NCBI RefSeq assembly: GCF_019903425.1
Contig: NZ_JACHUZ010000011.1
Span: 208,589-272,588, forward strand
Source: Vreelandella halophila
GTDB taxonomy: Bacteria > Pseudomonadota > Gammaproteobacteria > Pseudomonadales > Oleiphilaceae
Reading direction: 5' to 3'
Length of the DNA: 64,000 nucleotides
The notes beneath the pieces are model-generated. The model was not told where the DNA came from. It saw only the letters and a list, made by a program, of their open reading frames with translations, and ran no database searches. Positions 46,194 to 56,188 of the stretch are shown here, in pieces. A program made the translations under genes and the position numbers. Numbering within the stretch: the stretch's first letter is position 1; each line of letters starts with the position of its first letter.

Positions 46194-46242
46194 GTGTGTC
46201 GGTATGACCGGCTCCGGTTCGTCTCCAAGCGCTCAGTCTGGT

Positions 46243-46248
46243 TATAAT
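46243..46248 (+). promoter_or_regulatory. Candidate -10 box of ffh
   Basis: A perfect TATAAT stands 35 bases before the ffh start codon in the 89-bp gap between divergent ypjD and ffh. No strong -35 hexamer is seen at 16-18 bases upstream. The distance fits a short leader. Confidence 0.5.
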
Positions 46249-46282
46249 GGCGTTAAACATCAACCGACAATTGCGGGCGTCC

Positions 46283-47701
46283 ATGTTTGATAATCTGACC
46301 GATCGGCTCTCCGGGAGCCTCCGCAAGATCTCCGGCCAGGCGAAGCTGACCGAGAACAATATCAGTGAAACCCTGCGCGAAGTGCGCATGGCGCTGCTCG
46401 AGGCGGACGTAGCCCTGCCAGTGGTCAAGGACTTCGTCGAGAACGTACGCCAAAAGGCCATGGGCCAGGAGGTGATGCGCAGCCTCACGCCCGGGCAGGC
46501 GTTCATCAAGCTTGTCCAGAGCGAGCTGGAAGCGGTCATGGGGGCTGCCGAGCCGCTGAAGCTCGACGGCAAGCCGCCGGCGGTGATCATGATGGCCGGG
46601 CTCCAGGGCGCGGGTAAGACCACGAGCGTTGCCAAACTGGCGCGCTACCTGAAGGAACGCGAGAAGAAGTCGGTGCTGGTGGTCAGCGCCGACGTCTATC
46701 GCCCGGCGGCTATCAACCAGCTGGAGACTCTCGCCGGTGAGGTGGATGCCACCTTTTACCCGAGCAGTACGGACCAGGATCCCGTCACCATCGCCAATAA
46801 CGCGGTAGACGAAGCGCGCCGGCGTTTCATCGACGTGGTGATCGTCGACACGGCGGGTCGTCTGCACGTCGATAACGACATGATGGATGAGATCGGGCGT
46901 CTTAATAAGGCGGTCCAGCCCAACGAGACGCTGTTCGTGGTGGACGCCATGAGCGGCCAGGACGCGGCCAACACGGCCAAGGCGTTCAGCGAGGCGCTGC
47001 CGCTCAGTGGCGTGATCCTGACCAAGGCGGACGGCGATGCCCGTGGTGGTGCCGCGCTCTCGGTGCGCCACATCACCGGCAGGCCCATCAAGTTCATGGG
47101 CGTGGGCGAGAAGAACGATGCCCTGGAGGTGTTCCATCCGGACCGGATTGCCTCGCGCATCCTGGGCATGGGTGATGTGCTCTCCCTGATCGAGGATGCT
47201 GAGCAGAAGGTCGACCAGAAGAAGGCCCAGAGGCTCACCAAGAAGATCAAGAAGGGCAAGAAGTTTGACCTGGAGGATTTCCGGGACCAGCTCCAGCAGA
47301 TGAAGAGCATGGGCGGTATGGGCGCCATGCTCGAGAAGCTGCCGGGCATGGGCCAGTATCAGGAGATGGCCGAGAAACAGGTCAACGACAAGTCCATCGG
47401 CCGCATGGAGGCCATCATTTCCTCCATGACCCCGCATGAGCGCCGCTACCCGGACGTCATCAGCAGTTCCCGCAAGCGCCGTATTGCATCCGGCTCCGGT
47501 GTGCAGATGCAGGAGATCAATCGCCTGCTCAAGCAGCACAAGCAGATGCAGAAGATGATGAAGAAGATGGGCAAGAAGGGCGGCATGGAGAACATGATGC
47601 GCGGCATGCAGGGTATGATGGGTCAGGGCGGCCCCGGTGGACCGGGTGGTGGTCCCGGCGGCATGGGCGGTGGTGGCATGCCACCCATGGGGCGGCGCTG
47701 A
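46283..47701 (+). CDS. ffh: Signal recognition particle GTPase Ffh
   Basis: Ffh binds signal sequences and 4.5S RNA to send membrane proteins to FtsY. The 472-residue protein has the NG domain with GLQGAGKTTSVAKLA, DTAGRLHVDNDMMDEI and TKADGDARGGAALS, followed by the Met-rich M domain with SRKRRIASGSG for RNA binding. The last 40 residues are very rich in Gly, Met and Pro. I start at MFDNLTDRLS because it aligns with the E. coli start; an upstream in-frame ATG overlaps the promoter. Confidence 0.98.
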   Translation: MFDNLTDRLSGSLRKISGQAKLTENNISETLREVRMALLEADVALPVVKDFVENVRQKAMGQEVMRSLTPGQAFIKLVQSELEAVMGAAEPLKLDGKPPAVIMMAGLQGAGKTTSVAKLARYLKEREKKSVLVVSADVYRPAAINQLETLAGEVDATFYPSSTDQDPVTIANNAVDEARRRFIDVVIVDTAGRLHVDNDMMDEIGRLNKAVQPNETLFVVDAMSGQDAANTAKAFSEALPLSGVILTKADGDARGGAALSVRHITGRPIKFMGVGEKNDALEVFHPDRIASRILGMGDVLSLIEDAEQKVDQKKAQRLTKKIKKGKKFDLEDFRDQLQQMKSMGGMGAMLEKLPGMGQYQEMAEKQVNDKSIGRMEAIISSMTPHERRYPDVISSSRKRRIASGSGVQMQEINRLLKQHKQMQKMMKKMGKKGGMENMMRGMQGMMGQGGPGGPGGGPGGMGGGGMPPMGRR

Positions 47702-47717
47702 GGCCTGATATCAACGC

Positions 47718-47746
47718 TTTTCAGGGGCAGCGTTTTACAGTAGAAT
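47718..47746 (+). promoter_or_regulatory. Candidate promoter for rpsP operon
   Basis: TTTTCA at 47718-47723 and TAGAAT at 47741-47746 are separated by 17 bases, a standard sigma-70 arrangement. They lie 105 bases before rpsP in the 150-bp gap after ffh and could start the rpsP-rimM-trmD-rplS transcript. Confidence 0.55.
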
Positions 47747-47851
47747 GCCAGCCCTTTCGCACGGGCGTAACTTTGTTTGCCTGTGACAGCCGGTTCGCAT
47801 GCCCAGGCTTGTCGGAACTGATTATTTGAACGCAATAGGACAGTCGCTGAA

Positions 47852-48097
47852 ATGGTAACAATCCGTTTGACACGAGGCGGCGCCAAGAAGCGCCCGTTCT
47901 ACCACGTCCAGGTCACGGACAGCCGCAAGCCCCGTGATGGCCGCTACATCGAGCGTCTCGGGTTCTTCAACCCGGTGGCTCGCGGCCACGAGGAGCGTCT
48001 GCGCCTTGACACCGAGCGTGCACAGTACTGGATCGACCAGGGGGCGCAGCCCACTGAGCGGGTGAGCAGCCTGCTGAAAGAGGCGGCTTCCGAGTAA
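47852..48097 (+). CDS. rpsP: 30S ribosomal protein S16
   Basis: The 81-residue protein has the family N-terminus [25 protein letters not shown] and the [16 protein letters not shown] block. It is an early-assembling protein of the small subunit. First gene of the conserved rpsP-rimM-trmD-rplS operon; rimM starts 13 nt after its stop. Confidence 0.97.
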   Translation: MVTIRLTRGGAKKRPFYHVQVTDSRKPRDGRYIERLGFFNPVARGHEERLRLDTERAQYWIDQGAQPTERVSSLLKEAASE

Positions 48098-48110
48098 GGG
48101 AGTCGTGTCC

Positions 48111-48647
48111 ATGGGGGTTGGGGAAACCGTACTGGGCCAGATCACCTCGGTTTACGGGGTGCAGGGCTGGGTGAAGGTGTATTCCTACACCGAGCCCCGT
48201 GAGAACATCTTCCAGTACAGCAACTGGACCCTGGTGGATGGGCGTGCCTCGTCCCGCGAGCCCCGCAGGGTCCGCCTTGTGACCGGCAAGCCCCACGGCA
48301 AGACACTGGTTGCCAAGCTTGAAGGTGTTGAGGACAGGGATCAGGCGGCCAGCCTCTGCGGTCTCGACATCCGTGTTGAGACCAGTGAGCTTCCATCGCT
48401 CGGGGAAGGCGAGTACTACTGGTACCAGCTCCAGGGGCTGCGGGTGCGGACTGCCGATGAAGGGCATGACCTGGGGGTGGTGGACCACCTGATCGAGACC
48501 GGGTCAAATGACGTGCTGGTGGTGCGTGCCGACGCAGCCAGCATGGATGGCAGGGAGCGGCTGATCCCCTTCCTGCCGGATGAGATTGTCCGATCGGTGA
48601 ATCTGGAGGATGGCTTCCTCGAGGCTGACTGGGATCCGGAGTTCTGA
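48111..48647 (+). CDS. rimM: Ribosome maturation factor RimM
   Basis: RimM assists maturation of the 30S head and binds S19. The 178-residue protein has the N-terminal RimM domain ([22 protein letters not shown]) and a C-terminal PRC-barrel with [12 protein letters not shown] and [22 protein letters not shown]. The ATG at 48111 is preferred over the GTG at 48105 because the GGGAG ribosome site is 8 nt before the ATG and too close to the GTG. Confidence 0.96.
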   Translation: MGVGETVLGQITSVYGVQGWVKVYSYTEPRENIFQYSNWTLVDGRASSREPRRVRLVTGKPHGKTLVAKLEGVEDRDQAASLCGLDIRVETSELPSLGEGEYYWYQLQGLRVRTADEGHDLGVVDHLIETGSNDVLVVRADAASMDGRERLIPFLPDEIVRSVNLEDGFLEADWDPEF

Positions 48648-48700
48648 GAACGGCCCGCGTACCGGATGACCGGTTACGGGCAAGACAAGAGGCGCTCGGG

Positions 48701-49456
48701 TTGCGGGTTGCGGCCATCAGTATTTTTCCGGAGATGTTCCGGGCGATCACCGACTATGGGGTGAGCGGCCGGGCGGTTTCCGAAGGGCATCTGATGCTGG
48801 ACTGCATCAACCCCAGGACCTTTACCCACGACCGTCACCGTACGGTTGACGACCGTCCCTACGGGGGCGGGCCGGGCATGGTCATGAAGGCCGAACCGCT
48901 GGAGGCCGCCATTGATGAGGCGGTTGAGCGGGTCGGCGGGGAGGCGAAGGTCATCTGTCTTTCGCCCCAGGGCCGGGTGCTTGATCAGGCGATGGTCGAG
49001 TCCCTGGCGGCGGAGCCCGGTCTGGTTCTGCTGTCCGGGCGCTATGAAGGCATTGATGAGCGCGTGCTGGAGGCGCGGGTGGATGAAGAGATCTCCATCG
49101 GCGACTACGTGCTCAGCGGCGGCGAACTCGCGGCCATGGTGCTGGTGGATGCGGTAGTCCGCCAGATACCGGGGGTTCTGGGGCACAGCCAGTCCGCCGT
49201 GGAGGATTCCTTCGCGGATGGGCTACTTGACTGCCCACATTACACGCGCCCGGAGGCGCATCGCGGATCCAGGGTGCCGGAGGTCCTGCTCGGTGGCGAT
49301 CACGAGCGGATCCGGCGCTGGCGGCTGAAACAGTCGCTGCAGCGGACCCTGATCAGACGCCCTGAACTGCTCCGCGAACGGGAACTGACCGCCGAGGAGC
49401 AGCGACTGCTGGCGGAGATTGAAAACGAACGGCCGGATGGCGGGTCGGATTGGTGA
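48701..49456 (+). CDS. trmD: tRNA (guanine-37-N1)-methyltransferase
   Basis: TrmD methylates G37 next to the anticodon of Leu, Pro and Arg tRNAs and prevents frameshifts. The 251-residue SPOUT enzyme has [54 protein letters not shown] and [21 protein letters not shown] of the knotted site. The start is a TTG at 48701, placed by alignment to the family and by an AGAGG site 8 nt ahead. Confidence 0.96.
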   Translation: MRVAAISIFPEMFRAITDYGVSGRAVSEGHLMLDCINPRTFTHDRHRTVDDRPYGGGPGMVMKAEPLEAAIDEAVERVGGEAKVICLSPQGRVLDQAMVESLAAEPGLVLLSGRYEGIDERVLEARVDEEISIGDYVLSGGELAAMVLVDAVVRQIPGVLGHSQSAVEDSFADGLLDCPHYTRPEAHRGSRVPEVLLGGDHERIRRWRLKQSLQRTLIRRPELLRERELTAEEQRLLAEIENERPDGGSDW

Positions 49457-49479
49457 CACATTCAGGAGTGAGCAAAACG

Positions 49480-49836
49480 ATGAGTGGCAAGAACAGTATC
49501 ATCCAGGAAATTGAAAACGAGCAGCTCAAGGAATCCGTTCCCGAGTTCGGCCCGGGTGATACCGTGGTCGTTCAGGTGCGGGTGACCGAGGGCAACCGTG
49601 AGCGTCTGCAGGCGTTCGAGGGTGTGGTCATCGGCAAGCGCAACCGTGGCCTGAACTCCTCGTTCACTGTGCGCAAGCGCTCCTATGGCATCGGTGTCGA
49701 GCGGACCTTCCAGACGCATTCCCGCCTGATCGACAGCATCTCGGTCAAGCGTCGCGGTGATGTGCGCCAGGCGAAGCTGTACCATCTGCGTCAGCTCTCC
49801 GGTAAGGCCGCGCGGATCAAGGAAAAGCTTGGCTGA
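49480..49836 (+). CDS. rplS: 50S ribosomal protein L19
   Basis: The 118-residue protein has [42 protein letters not shown] and [14 protein letters not shown] [21 protein letters not shown]. It sits at the subunit interface. The start at [16 protein letters not shown] is taken by alignment; it has AGGAG about 11 nt ahead, and a GTG 12 nt upstream is an alternative. xerD begins 8 nt before its end. Confidence 0.96.
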   Translation: MSGKNSIIQEIENEQLKESVPEFGPGDTVVVQVRVTEGNRERLQAFEGVVIGKRNRGLNSSFTVRKRSYGIGVERTFQTHSRLIDSISVKRRGDVRQAKLYHLRQLSGKAARIKEKLG

Positions 49837-50734
49837 GGAACGCAACGAGCAACTGGTTGCGTCATTCAGTGAGTCGCTCTGGCTGGAATCCGGCCTGAGC
49901 GACCGCTCCCGGCTTTCCTACGAAAGCGATCTCAGACAGTTCGGACGCTGGCTTACCGGCCAGTACCCTGGAAAGGATCTGTCCGAGGTGGACCGAACCT
50001 GTCTCATGGACTACCTCTCCAGTGTGCTTTCCGCCGGCGCCCGTTCAAGCACCGCGGCCAGGCGCCTCTCCTGCCTCAGACGATTCTACCGCTACCTCCT
50101 CCGTGAAGGCCTGATCGACGAGGATCCGACCCTGCGCCTGGACAGTCCGAAACTGGCCCGTCGCCTGCCGGATACGCTTACCGAAGCGGATGTGGAAGCC
50201 CTTCTGGATGCCCCCGATACGGGTGAACCCATTGAGCTCCGGGACAGGGCGATGATGGAGCTGCTTTATGCCTGTGGTCTCCGCGTGTCGGAGCTGGTGG
50301 CATTGCGGCTTTCCCAGGTGAACCGGCGCCAGGGCGTGGTACGGCTGCTGGGCAAGGGCAACAAGGAACGCCTGGTGCCCATGGGCGAGGAGGCCCTGGA
50401 GTGGCTCGACCGGTACCTGCAGGAAGCCCGGCCCGAGCTGACCAGGGGTGCCGGTACCGATGCCCTGTTTCCCGGAGGGCGCGGCGGGCACCTCACCCGC
50501 CAGGCCTTCTGGTACCGGATCCGACGCTACGCGGTGCGTGCCGGTATCCGCAAACCTCTCTCTCCTCATACCCTGCGCCATGCCTTTGCCACCCACCTGC
50601 TCAACCATGGTGCGGATCTCCGTGTGGTCCAGATGCTGCTGGGGCACAGTGACCTCTCCACCACCCAGATCTATACCCATGTGGCAAGGGAACGGCTGCA
50701 GCAGCTGCACCAGACCCACCACCCACGGGGCTGA
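49829..50734 (+). CDS. xerD: Site-specific tyrosine recombinase XerD
   Basis: XerD with XerC resolves chromosome dimers at dif. The 301-residue protein has an N-terminal SAM-like domain ([13 protein letters not shown]) and a catalytic domain with Arg in [13 protein letters not shown], Lys in [15 protein letters not shown] in [20 protein letters not shown], His in [11 protein letters not shown] and the nucleophile Tyr in IYTHV. The chosen TTG start at 49829 overlaps rplS by 8 nt; no ATG exists in frame between it and [10 protein letters not shown]. Commonly followed by dsbC, as here. Confidence 0.95.
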   Translation: MAEERNEQLVASFSESLWLESGLSDRSRLSYESDLRQFGRWLTGQYPGKDLSEVDRTCLMDYLSSVLSAGARSSTAARRLSCLRRFYRYLLREGLIDEDPTLRLDSPKLARRLPDTLTEADVEALLDAPDTGEPIELRDRAMMELLYACGLRVSELVALRLSQVNRRQGVVRLLGKGNKERLVPMGEEALEWLDRYLQEARPELTRGAGTDALFPGGRGGHLTRQAFWYRIRRYAVRAGIRKPLSPHTLRHAFATHLLNHGADLRVVQMLLGHSDLSTTQIYTHVARERLQQLHQTHHPRG

Positions 50735-50797
50735 TCAACGACAGGCCAGCGGAAATCCGGTATCCTCCGGGGCATTGAAACGAAGCCGGAGTTGACC

Positions 50798-51529
50798 ATG
50801 AGACGTCTATCAGCCGCTTTCCTGCTGCTCGTTGCCGGGCTGCTGGCGACAGCCGCATGCGCGAAATCCGCAGAGGAGCGGATCCGCGAGCGCCTGGAAG
50901 AGAGTGTTCCCGACATGCCTGTGGACAGTATCCGGGAAACGGAGCGCGAGGGCCTGTATGCGGTCCAGGGTGGCGGAAACCTGATCTATACCACCGCCGA
51001 TGGCCGCTATCTGTTCACCGGTCAGATGCTGCGCCTCGGCGATGATGGCATCACCAACCTCACCGAGCAGAGCCGTACCCAACTGCGTCGTGAAACGGTT
51101 GCGGAGCTGGACCGCAGCGAGATGATCCGTTTCGGGCCGGAAGAGGACGAGATCAGGGCCGATCTCTATGTATTCACGGACACGACCTGTGGCTACTGTC
51201 GCAAGCTGCACCGTGACATGGAGGCGCTGAATGATCTGGGCATCCGCGTGAACTATCTGGCCTATCCCCGTGGCGGGCCCGGCAGCAAGGGCGCCCGGCA
51301 GCTGAACGCCGTCTGGTGTTCCGAGGATCGCCGCAGTGCCATGACCCGGGCCAAGCAGGGGGAATCGGTCTCCTCGGAGCAGTGCGATTCGCCGGTGCAG
51401 TCCCATTTCCGGATGGGGCGCACGTTTGGTGTGAGTGGAACACCGGCGCTGGTTACCGAATCCGGCCGCATGATCCGGGGCTACAAGCCCCCCAGAGCAT
51501 TGGCGCAGGAGCTCGGACTCGACGGTTGA
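50798..51529 (+). CDS. dsbC: Thiol:disulfide isomerase DsbC
   Basis: DsbC shuffles wrong disulfides in the periplasm. The 243-residue protein has an N-terminal signal (about 1-23, MRRLSAAFLLLVAGLLATAA). A DsbC dimerisation domain follows (residues 25-85, with VQGGGNLIYTTADGRYLFTG), then a thioredoxin fold with active site CGYC at 131-134. A structural Cys pair is seen in AVWCSEDR and SSEQCDSP. The cis-Pro loop is SGTPALV. The start follows a CGGAG site. It lies 63 nt after xerD. Confidence 0.95.
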   Translation: MRRLSAAFLLLVAGLLATAACAKSAEERIRERLEESVPDMPVDSIRETEREGLYAVQGGGNLIYTTADGRYLFTGQMLRLGDDGITNLTEQSRTQLRRETVAELDRSEMIRFGPEEDEIRADLYVFTDTTCGYCRKLHRDMEALNDLGIRVNYLAYPRGGPGSKGARQLNAVWCSEDRRSAMTRAKQGESVSSEQCDSPVQSHFRMGRTFGVSGTPALVTESGRMIRGYKPPRALAQELGLDG

Positions 51530-51579
51530 AACATCCGTAACGCGGGGAGGCGGTCGAGTTTTTTTCGGCGCGCAAAGCG

Positions 51580-51585
51580 TATAAC
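51580..51585 (+). promoter_or_regulatory. Candidate -10 box of hom
   Basis: TATAAC lies 54 bases before the hom start, after a run of seven T. No clear -35 is seen at the expected spacing. Weak evidence for the hom-thrC promoter. Confidence 0.35.
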
Positions 51586-51638
51586 ATGCGCGTTTCCCCG
51601 GTATTGACGTGCATTTCCAAGCGAACAAGAGGTGGCCA

Positions 51639-52940
51639 GTGAAGGACGTGAACATCGGAATCTGTGGTCTCGGGACCGTTGGTGGCGGAACCTGGGAGGT
51701 CCTGCAGCGCAATGCCCGGATCATCGCCGGTCGTGCCGGCTGCAACCTGCGCGTGGCGCGTGTTGCGAACCGGAGCCCGCGCCCGGACCTGGGTCTGGGT
51801 GACACGCCGTTCTCCACCGACGTGAACGATGTGGTCAACGACCCGGACATCGATATTGTCGTTGAACTCATCGGTGGCTATGACGACGCCCGTCGGCTGG
51901 TGCTGGCCGCCATCGAGCAGGGGAAGCACGTGGTCACGGCCAACAAGGCCCTGATCGCACAGCATGGTAATGAGATCTTCGACGCCGCCCGCGAGAAGAA
52001 CGTCATCGTCGCCTATGAGGCGGGTGTTGCCGGTGGCATTCCGGTCATCAAGGCGATCCGGGAAGGGCTGGCTGCCAACCGGATCCAGTGGCTTGCGGGC
52101 ATCATCAACGGTACCGGCAACTACATCCTCACCGAGATGCGGGCCGGGCGCGATTTTGATGAAGTGCTGAAGGAAGCCCAGGACCTGGGGTATGCCGAGG
52201 CCGATCCCACCTTCGATGTGGAAGGCATCGATGCCGCCCACAAGCTGACCATCATGGCCTCGGCCGCCTTCGGTGTTCCCCTGCAGTTCGATCGGGCCTA
52301 TACCGAGGGCATCGCCAATATCACGCCCTACGACATCTCCCACGCCGAAGCCCTGGGTTACCGGGTCAAGCATCTGGGCATCGCCCGTTCCCGCGAGGAC
52401 GGCATTGAACTGCGTGTGCACCCGACACTGGTGCCGGTGAAAAACCTGATCGCCAGTGTCGACGGTGTGCTCAATGCCGTGCTCGTGGATGGTGACGCGG
52501 TCGGCCAGACCATGTACTACGGCCCGGGCGCCGGCGACGAAGCAACAGCCTCAGCCGTGATTGCGGACTTGGTGGACGTGGCGCGCACGGTCTCTACCGG
52601 CAGTACGCAACGGGTGCCCTACCTGGGCTTCGAGTCCGAGGCGGTGACCGATCACCGTATCCTGAGCCCGAACGAGATCCGCTCGGCCTACTACCTGCGC
52701 ATTCAGGCGCTGGACCGGCCCGGTGTGCTCGCCAAGGTGGCCTCCATCATGAGCGAGAACGGCATCAACATCGAATCCATCATGCAGAAGGAGTCCGAGC
52801 TGCATGACGGCCAGATCCCGGTGATCCTGCTGACCCATACGGTCCTGGAGAAACAGGTCAACGATGCCATTGCCGAAATGGAAGCGCTGCCTGAAGTGGA
52901 AGGCAGGGTGGTGCGCATCCGCGCCGAGAACTTTCTCTGA
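51639..52940 (+). CDS. hom: Homoserine dehydrogenase
   Basis: Hom reduces aspartate semialdehyde to homoserine for threonine, methionine and isoleucine. The 433-residue protein starts GICGLGTVGGGTWEVL (NAD(P) loop). The catalytic core has YEAGVAGGIPVIKAIREGLA and NGTGNYILTEM, and a C-terminal ACT domain (YLRIQALDRPGVLAKVASIM) suggests feedback control by threonine. I start at the GTG at 51639, close to a GGTGG ribosome site; an upstream ATG has no such support. thrC follows after 32 nt. Confidence 0.95.
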   Translation: MKDVNIGICGLGTVGGGTWEVLQRNARIIAGRAGCNLRVARVANRSPRPDLGLGDTPFSTDVNDVVNDPDIDIVVELIGGYDDARRLVLAAIEQGKHVVTANKALIAQHGNEIFDAAREKNVIVAYEAGVAGGIPVIKAIREGLAANRIQWLAGIINGTGNYILTEMRAGRDFDEVLKEAQDLGYAEADPTFDVEGIDAAHKLTIMASAAFGVPLQFDRAYTEGIANITPYDISHAEALGYRVKHLGIARSREDGIELRVHPTLVPVKNLIASVDGVLNAVLVDGDAVGQTMYYGPGAGDEATASAVIADLVDVARTVSTGSTQRVPYLGFESEAVTDHRILSPNEIRSAYYLRIQALDRPGVLAKVASIMSENGINIESIMQKESELHDGQIPVILLTHTVLEKQVNDAIAEMEALPEVEGRVVRIRAENFL

Positions 52941-52972
52941 GAACTGAACCCGGACACTGACGGAATACAGCC

Positions 52973-54379
52973 TTGAGATACATCAGCACCCGCGGGCAGG
53001 CGCCCGCGCTCAGCTTTGAAGACGTGCTCCTGCAGGGGCTTGCCACCGATGGCGGGCTCTATGTGCCGGAAACTCTGCCACGCTACACGCCTGAAGACCT
53101 CATGGCGCTGCGGGGGCTTCCCTACGACGAACTGGCCTGTCGGGTGATGTATCCCTTCGTTGAGGAATCCATTGCCGAGGACGACTTCCGCGCGATGGTC
53201 CGTGAGACCTATGCCGGTTTTACCCATCGTGCGGTGGCGCCCCTGGTGCAGCTGGATGCCAACGAATGGGTTATGGAACTGTTCCGGGGCCCGACTCTGG
53301 CGTTCAAGGATTTCGCCCTGCAGCTGCTCGGTCGGCTCTTGGACCACGTGCTGGAGAAACGCGGTCAGCACGTGGTGATTCTCGGGGCCACTTCCGGTGA
53401 TACCGGTTCGGCGGCCATTGAGGGTTGCCGCCACTCCAGGCACGTGGATCTGTTCATCCTCCATCCCCACCGGCGGGTCTCCGAAGTGCAGCGGCGCCAG
53501 ATGACCACCGTGCTCAGCGATAATGTGCACAATATCGCGGTGGACGGGAATTTTGACGACTGCCAGAAGATGGTCAAGGCCAGCTTCGCGGATCAGTCCT
53601 TCCTTGAGGGGAAAACCTCGCTGGTCGCCGTCAACTCGATCAACTGGGCCCGAATCATGGCCCAGATCGTCTACTACATCTACGCCTCACTGGCGCTCGG
53701 CGGTCCGCACCGTAGCCTGGCGTTCTCGGTGCCAACGGGCAACTTCGGGGACATCTTCGCGGGCTATCTGGCGCGGCAGATGGGCGTACCGGTGCAGCAG
53801 CTGGTGGTTGCTACCAACCAGAATGACATCCTGCACCGGTTCATCAGCGGCAATCACTACGAGACCGGCAGGCTGCAGCATACCCTGTCGCCGAGCATGG
53901 ACATCACCATCTCCAGCAACTTCGAGAGGCTGCTGTTCGATCTCTATGGCCGCCATCCGGAGAGTGTGGTGGAGTTTCTGAAAAACGCCGAGCACGGGGC
54001 TGTCTCGCTGGAAAACGACCGCTGGAAATCGGCCCGCGGGCTGTTCGATAGCCTCTCGGTGAACGATGAGCGGACCTGTGAGGTGATCGCCGAGGTCTAC
54101 GGCGAAACCGAGTACCTGCTGGACCCGCACACGGCCATTGGCGTGGAGGCGGCGCGGCGCTGCCGGCGGGATGCCACCGTGCCGATGGTGACCATGGGTA
54201 CCGCGCACCCGGTCAAGTTTCCGGACGCCGTGACCCGTTCCGGCGTGCCCCGTGAGGCGGCACTGCCAGAGCACCTCTCCGACCTGATGGAACGGGAGGA
54301 GCGGTTCACGGTGCTGGACAATGATCTTGCCACCATTCAGCAGTTCATGGCCCGTAACTGGCGCCACGCCAACAACTGA
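52973..54379 (+). CDS. thrC: Threonine synthase
   Basis: ThrC converts O-phosphohomoserine to threonine with PLP. The 468-residue protein begins RYISTRGQAPALSFEDVLLQGLATDGGLYVP and has the PLP lysine in GPTLAFKDFALQL and GATSGDTGSAAIEGC, then FSVPTGNFGDIFAGYLAR. It is of the longer, E. coli-like type. The start is a TTG at 52973. hom-thrC order is standard. Confidence 0.96.
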   Translation: MRYISTRGQAPALSFEDVLLQGLATDGGLYVPETLPRYTPEDLMALRGLPYDELACRVMYPFVEESIAEDDFRAMVRETYAGFTHRAVAPLVQLDANEWVMELFRGPTLAFKDFALQLLGRLLDHVLEKRGQHVVILGATSGDTGSAAIEGCRHSRHVDLFILHPHRRVSEVQRRQMTTVLSDNVHNIAVDGNFDDCQKMVKASFADQSFLEGKTSLVAVNSINWARIMAQIVYYIYASLALGGPHRSLAFSVPTGNFGDIFAGYLARQMGVPVQQLVVATNQNDILHRFISGNHYETGRLQHTLSPSMDITISSNFERLLFDLYGRHPESVVEFLKNAEHGAVSLENDRWKSARGLFDSLSVNDERTCEVIAEVYGETEYLLDPHTAIGVEAARRCRRDATVPMVTMGTAHPVKFPDAVTRSGVPREAALPEHLSDLMEREERFTVLDNDLATIQQFMARNWRHANN

Positions 54380-54384
54380 GCCCT

Positions 54385-56109
54385 ATGCAGCAGACCATAG
54401 TACGGCGTGCGGGCGTTGGCGGGGATGCCCTCGCCAGCGCCGACCTCCATCCTCTCCTGCGGCGGCTCTATGCCGCCCGGGGCGTCACCGACACCAACCA
54501 GCTCGACTATGGCCTGGCCTCCCTGGCCCGACCGGATGGTTTCCGGGGGATGGAAGCCGCGGCCTCCACACTTGCCAGTGCCGTGATGCAGGGGCAGGGG
54601 GTGACGGTTGTCGGTGATTTTGACGCCGATGGTGCCACCAGTACGGCGCTGGCGGTGCTGGCACTCACCCGTTTCGGCGCCCAGAAGGTGGACTACCGTG
54701 TGCCCAGCCGCTTTACGGATGGCTATGGCCTGACGCCGGGGATCGTCGATCAACTGGTAGAGGAGGGCAGCCTCCCAGACCTGATCCTGACCGTCGACAA
54801 TGGCATCGCTGCCCATGAAGGCGTGGCCAGGGCCCGGGAGAAGGGCGTGCGCGTCGTGGTCACGGACCACCACCTGCCCGGGGAGACGCTTCCGGGGGCC
54901 GAGGCCATCGTCAATCCCAACCAGCCCGGCTGTGACTTCCCGACAGGCAATACCGCCGGGGTTGCCGTGACCTTCTATGTGATGAGCGCGCTCCGCCGGC
55001 ATCTGGAGGCAGCGGGATGGTTTGCCCAGGCGCCGCCGGCAATGGCGGAGTACCTGGATCTGGTGGCACTGGGCACGGTGGCGGACGTGGTGCCCCTGGA
55101 TCACAACAACCGTACCCTGGTGGCCCAGGGGCTGCGCCGGATCCGCGCAGGGCGCACGCGCCCCGGCATCCGGGCACTGCTTGAACTGGCCGGTCGGGAT
55201 GCGGATGCGCTGGAAGCGACGGATCTGGGGTTTGTACTGGGCCCACGCCTCAACGCGGCAGGGCGCCTGGACGACATGGCCGTGGGCATCGAGTGCCTGC
55301 TGACGGAGGATGACAGCGAGGCGCAGCGCCTTGCCTCCGAACTGGACCGCCTGAACCGCGAACGCCGGAGCATTGAGTCGGACATGCGCGGTGAGGCGGA
55401 GTCGGCGCTCGCCAGGCTGCATCTCGATGAGGGCGAGCTGCCGCCGGTGCTCTGCCTGCACGATGAGCAGTGGCATGAAGGCGTGATCGGCCTTCTGGCC
55501 TCGCGCATCCGGGAGCGCTTCCACCGCCCCGTGATTGCCTTCGCCCGGGGTGGGGAGGGGCTGCTCAAGGGCTCGGCCCGCTCCGTGCCGGGCCTGCATA
55601 TCCGGGACCTGATCGCGGAGCTGGATGCCCGCCATCCAGAGCTTCTGGAGCGTTATGGCGGGCATGCCATGGCGGCCGGCATGACCCTGACCAGCTCCGG
55701 GGTGGAACGGTTCCGGGAGGCGGTGACGCAACTGGTGCGCGAGCGGGTCGAGCCGGAACTCCTGCGCCCGGAGATCCTCAGCGATGGCGAGCTGGAACCG
55801 GATTGGCTGACCCTCGAAACCGCCCACCTGCTTGCCAATGGCGGACCCTGGGGGCAGGGCTTCCCCGAGCCGGTGTTCGACGGTGAATTCGAACTCCTGG
55901 ATCAGCGGATCGTAGGGGAGCGTCACCTCAAGCTGCAGATCGGTGTGCCCGGATGGAATACACCGCTGGATGGCATTGCCTTCAATGTTGATACCGACCA
56001 GTGGCCGTGCGAATGCCGGCGGGCCCGGCTGGCCTACCAGCTGGATGCCAACCGCTTCCGGGGGCGCGAGCGGCTGCAGCTGCGCGTTCTGCACCTGGAG
56101 CCGCTGTAG
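54385..56109 (+). CDS. recJ: Single-stranded-DNA-specific exonuclease RecJ
   Basis: RecJ degrades ssDNA 5' to 3' in recombination and mismatch repair. The 574-residue protein has the DHH-family metal motifs: VVGDFDADGATSTALAVL, LILTVDNGIAAHEG, VVVTDHHLPGE, and a DHHA1 domain with GRLDDMAVGIECL and PVIAFARGGEGLLKGSARS. An OB-like C-terminal domain closes it. It starts 5 nt after thrC. Confidence 0.96.
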   Translation: MQQTIVRRAGVGGDALASADLHPLLRRLYAARGVTDTNQLDYGLASLARPDGFRGMEAAASTLASAVMQGQGVTVVGDFDADGATSTALAVLALTRFGAQKVDYRVPSRFTDGYGLTPGIVDQLVEEGSLPDLILTVDNGIAAHEGVARAREKGVRVVVTDHHLPGETLPGAEAIVNPNQPGCDFPTGNTAGVAVTFYVMSALRRHLEAAGWFAQAPPAMAEYLDLVALGTVADVVPLDHNNRTLVAQGLRRIRAGRTRPGIRALLELAGRDADALEATDLGFVLGPRLNAAGRLDDMAVGIECLLTEDDSEAQRLASELDRLNRERRSIESDMRGEAESALARLHLDEGELPPVLCLHDEQWHEGVIGLLASRIRERFHRPVIAFARGGEGLLKGSARSVPGLHIRDLIAELDARHPELLERYGGHAMAAGMTLTSSGVERFREAVTQLVRERVEPELLRPEILSDGELEPDWLTLETAHLLANGGPWGQGFPEPVFDGEFELLDQRIVGERHLKLQIGVPGWNTPLDGIAFNVDTDQWPCECRRARLAYQLDANRFRGRERLQLRVLHLEPL

Positions 56110-56188
56110 GCCGCGTATTCAGTGCCCTGCGCATTCGTTACAATAAGCCATCTTTCTGACATGCCCACTCAACAAGAGGCCGTCGGCT

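Noticed and set aside
47580..47700. Gly/Met-rich repeat-like DNA at the end of ffh
   Set aside because: It encodes the normal Met-rich M domain tail of Ffh, not a separate repeat element.
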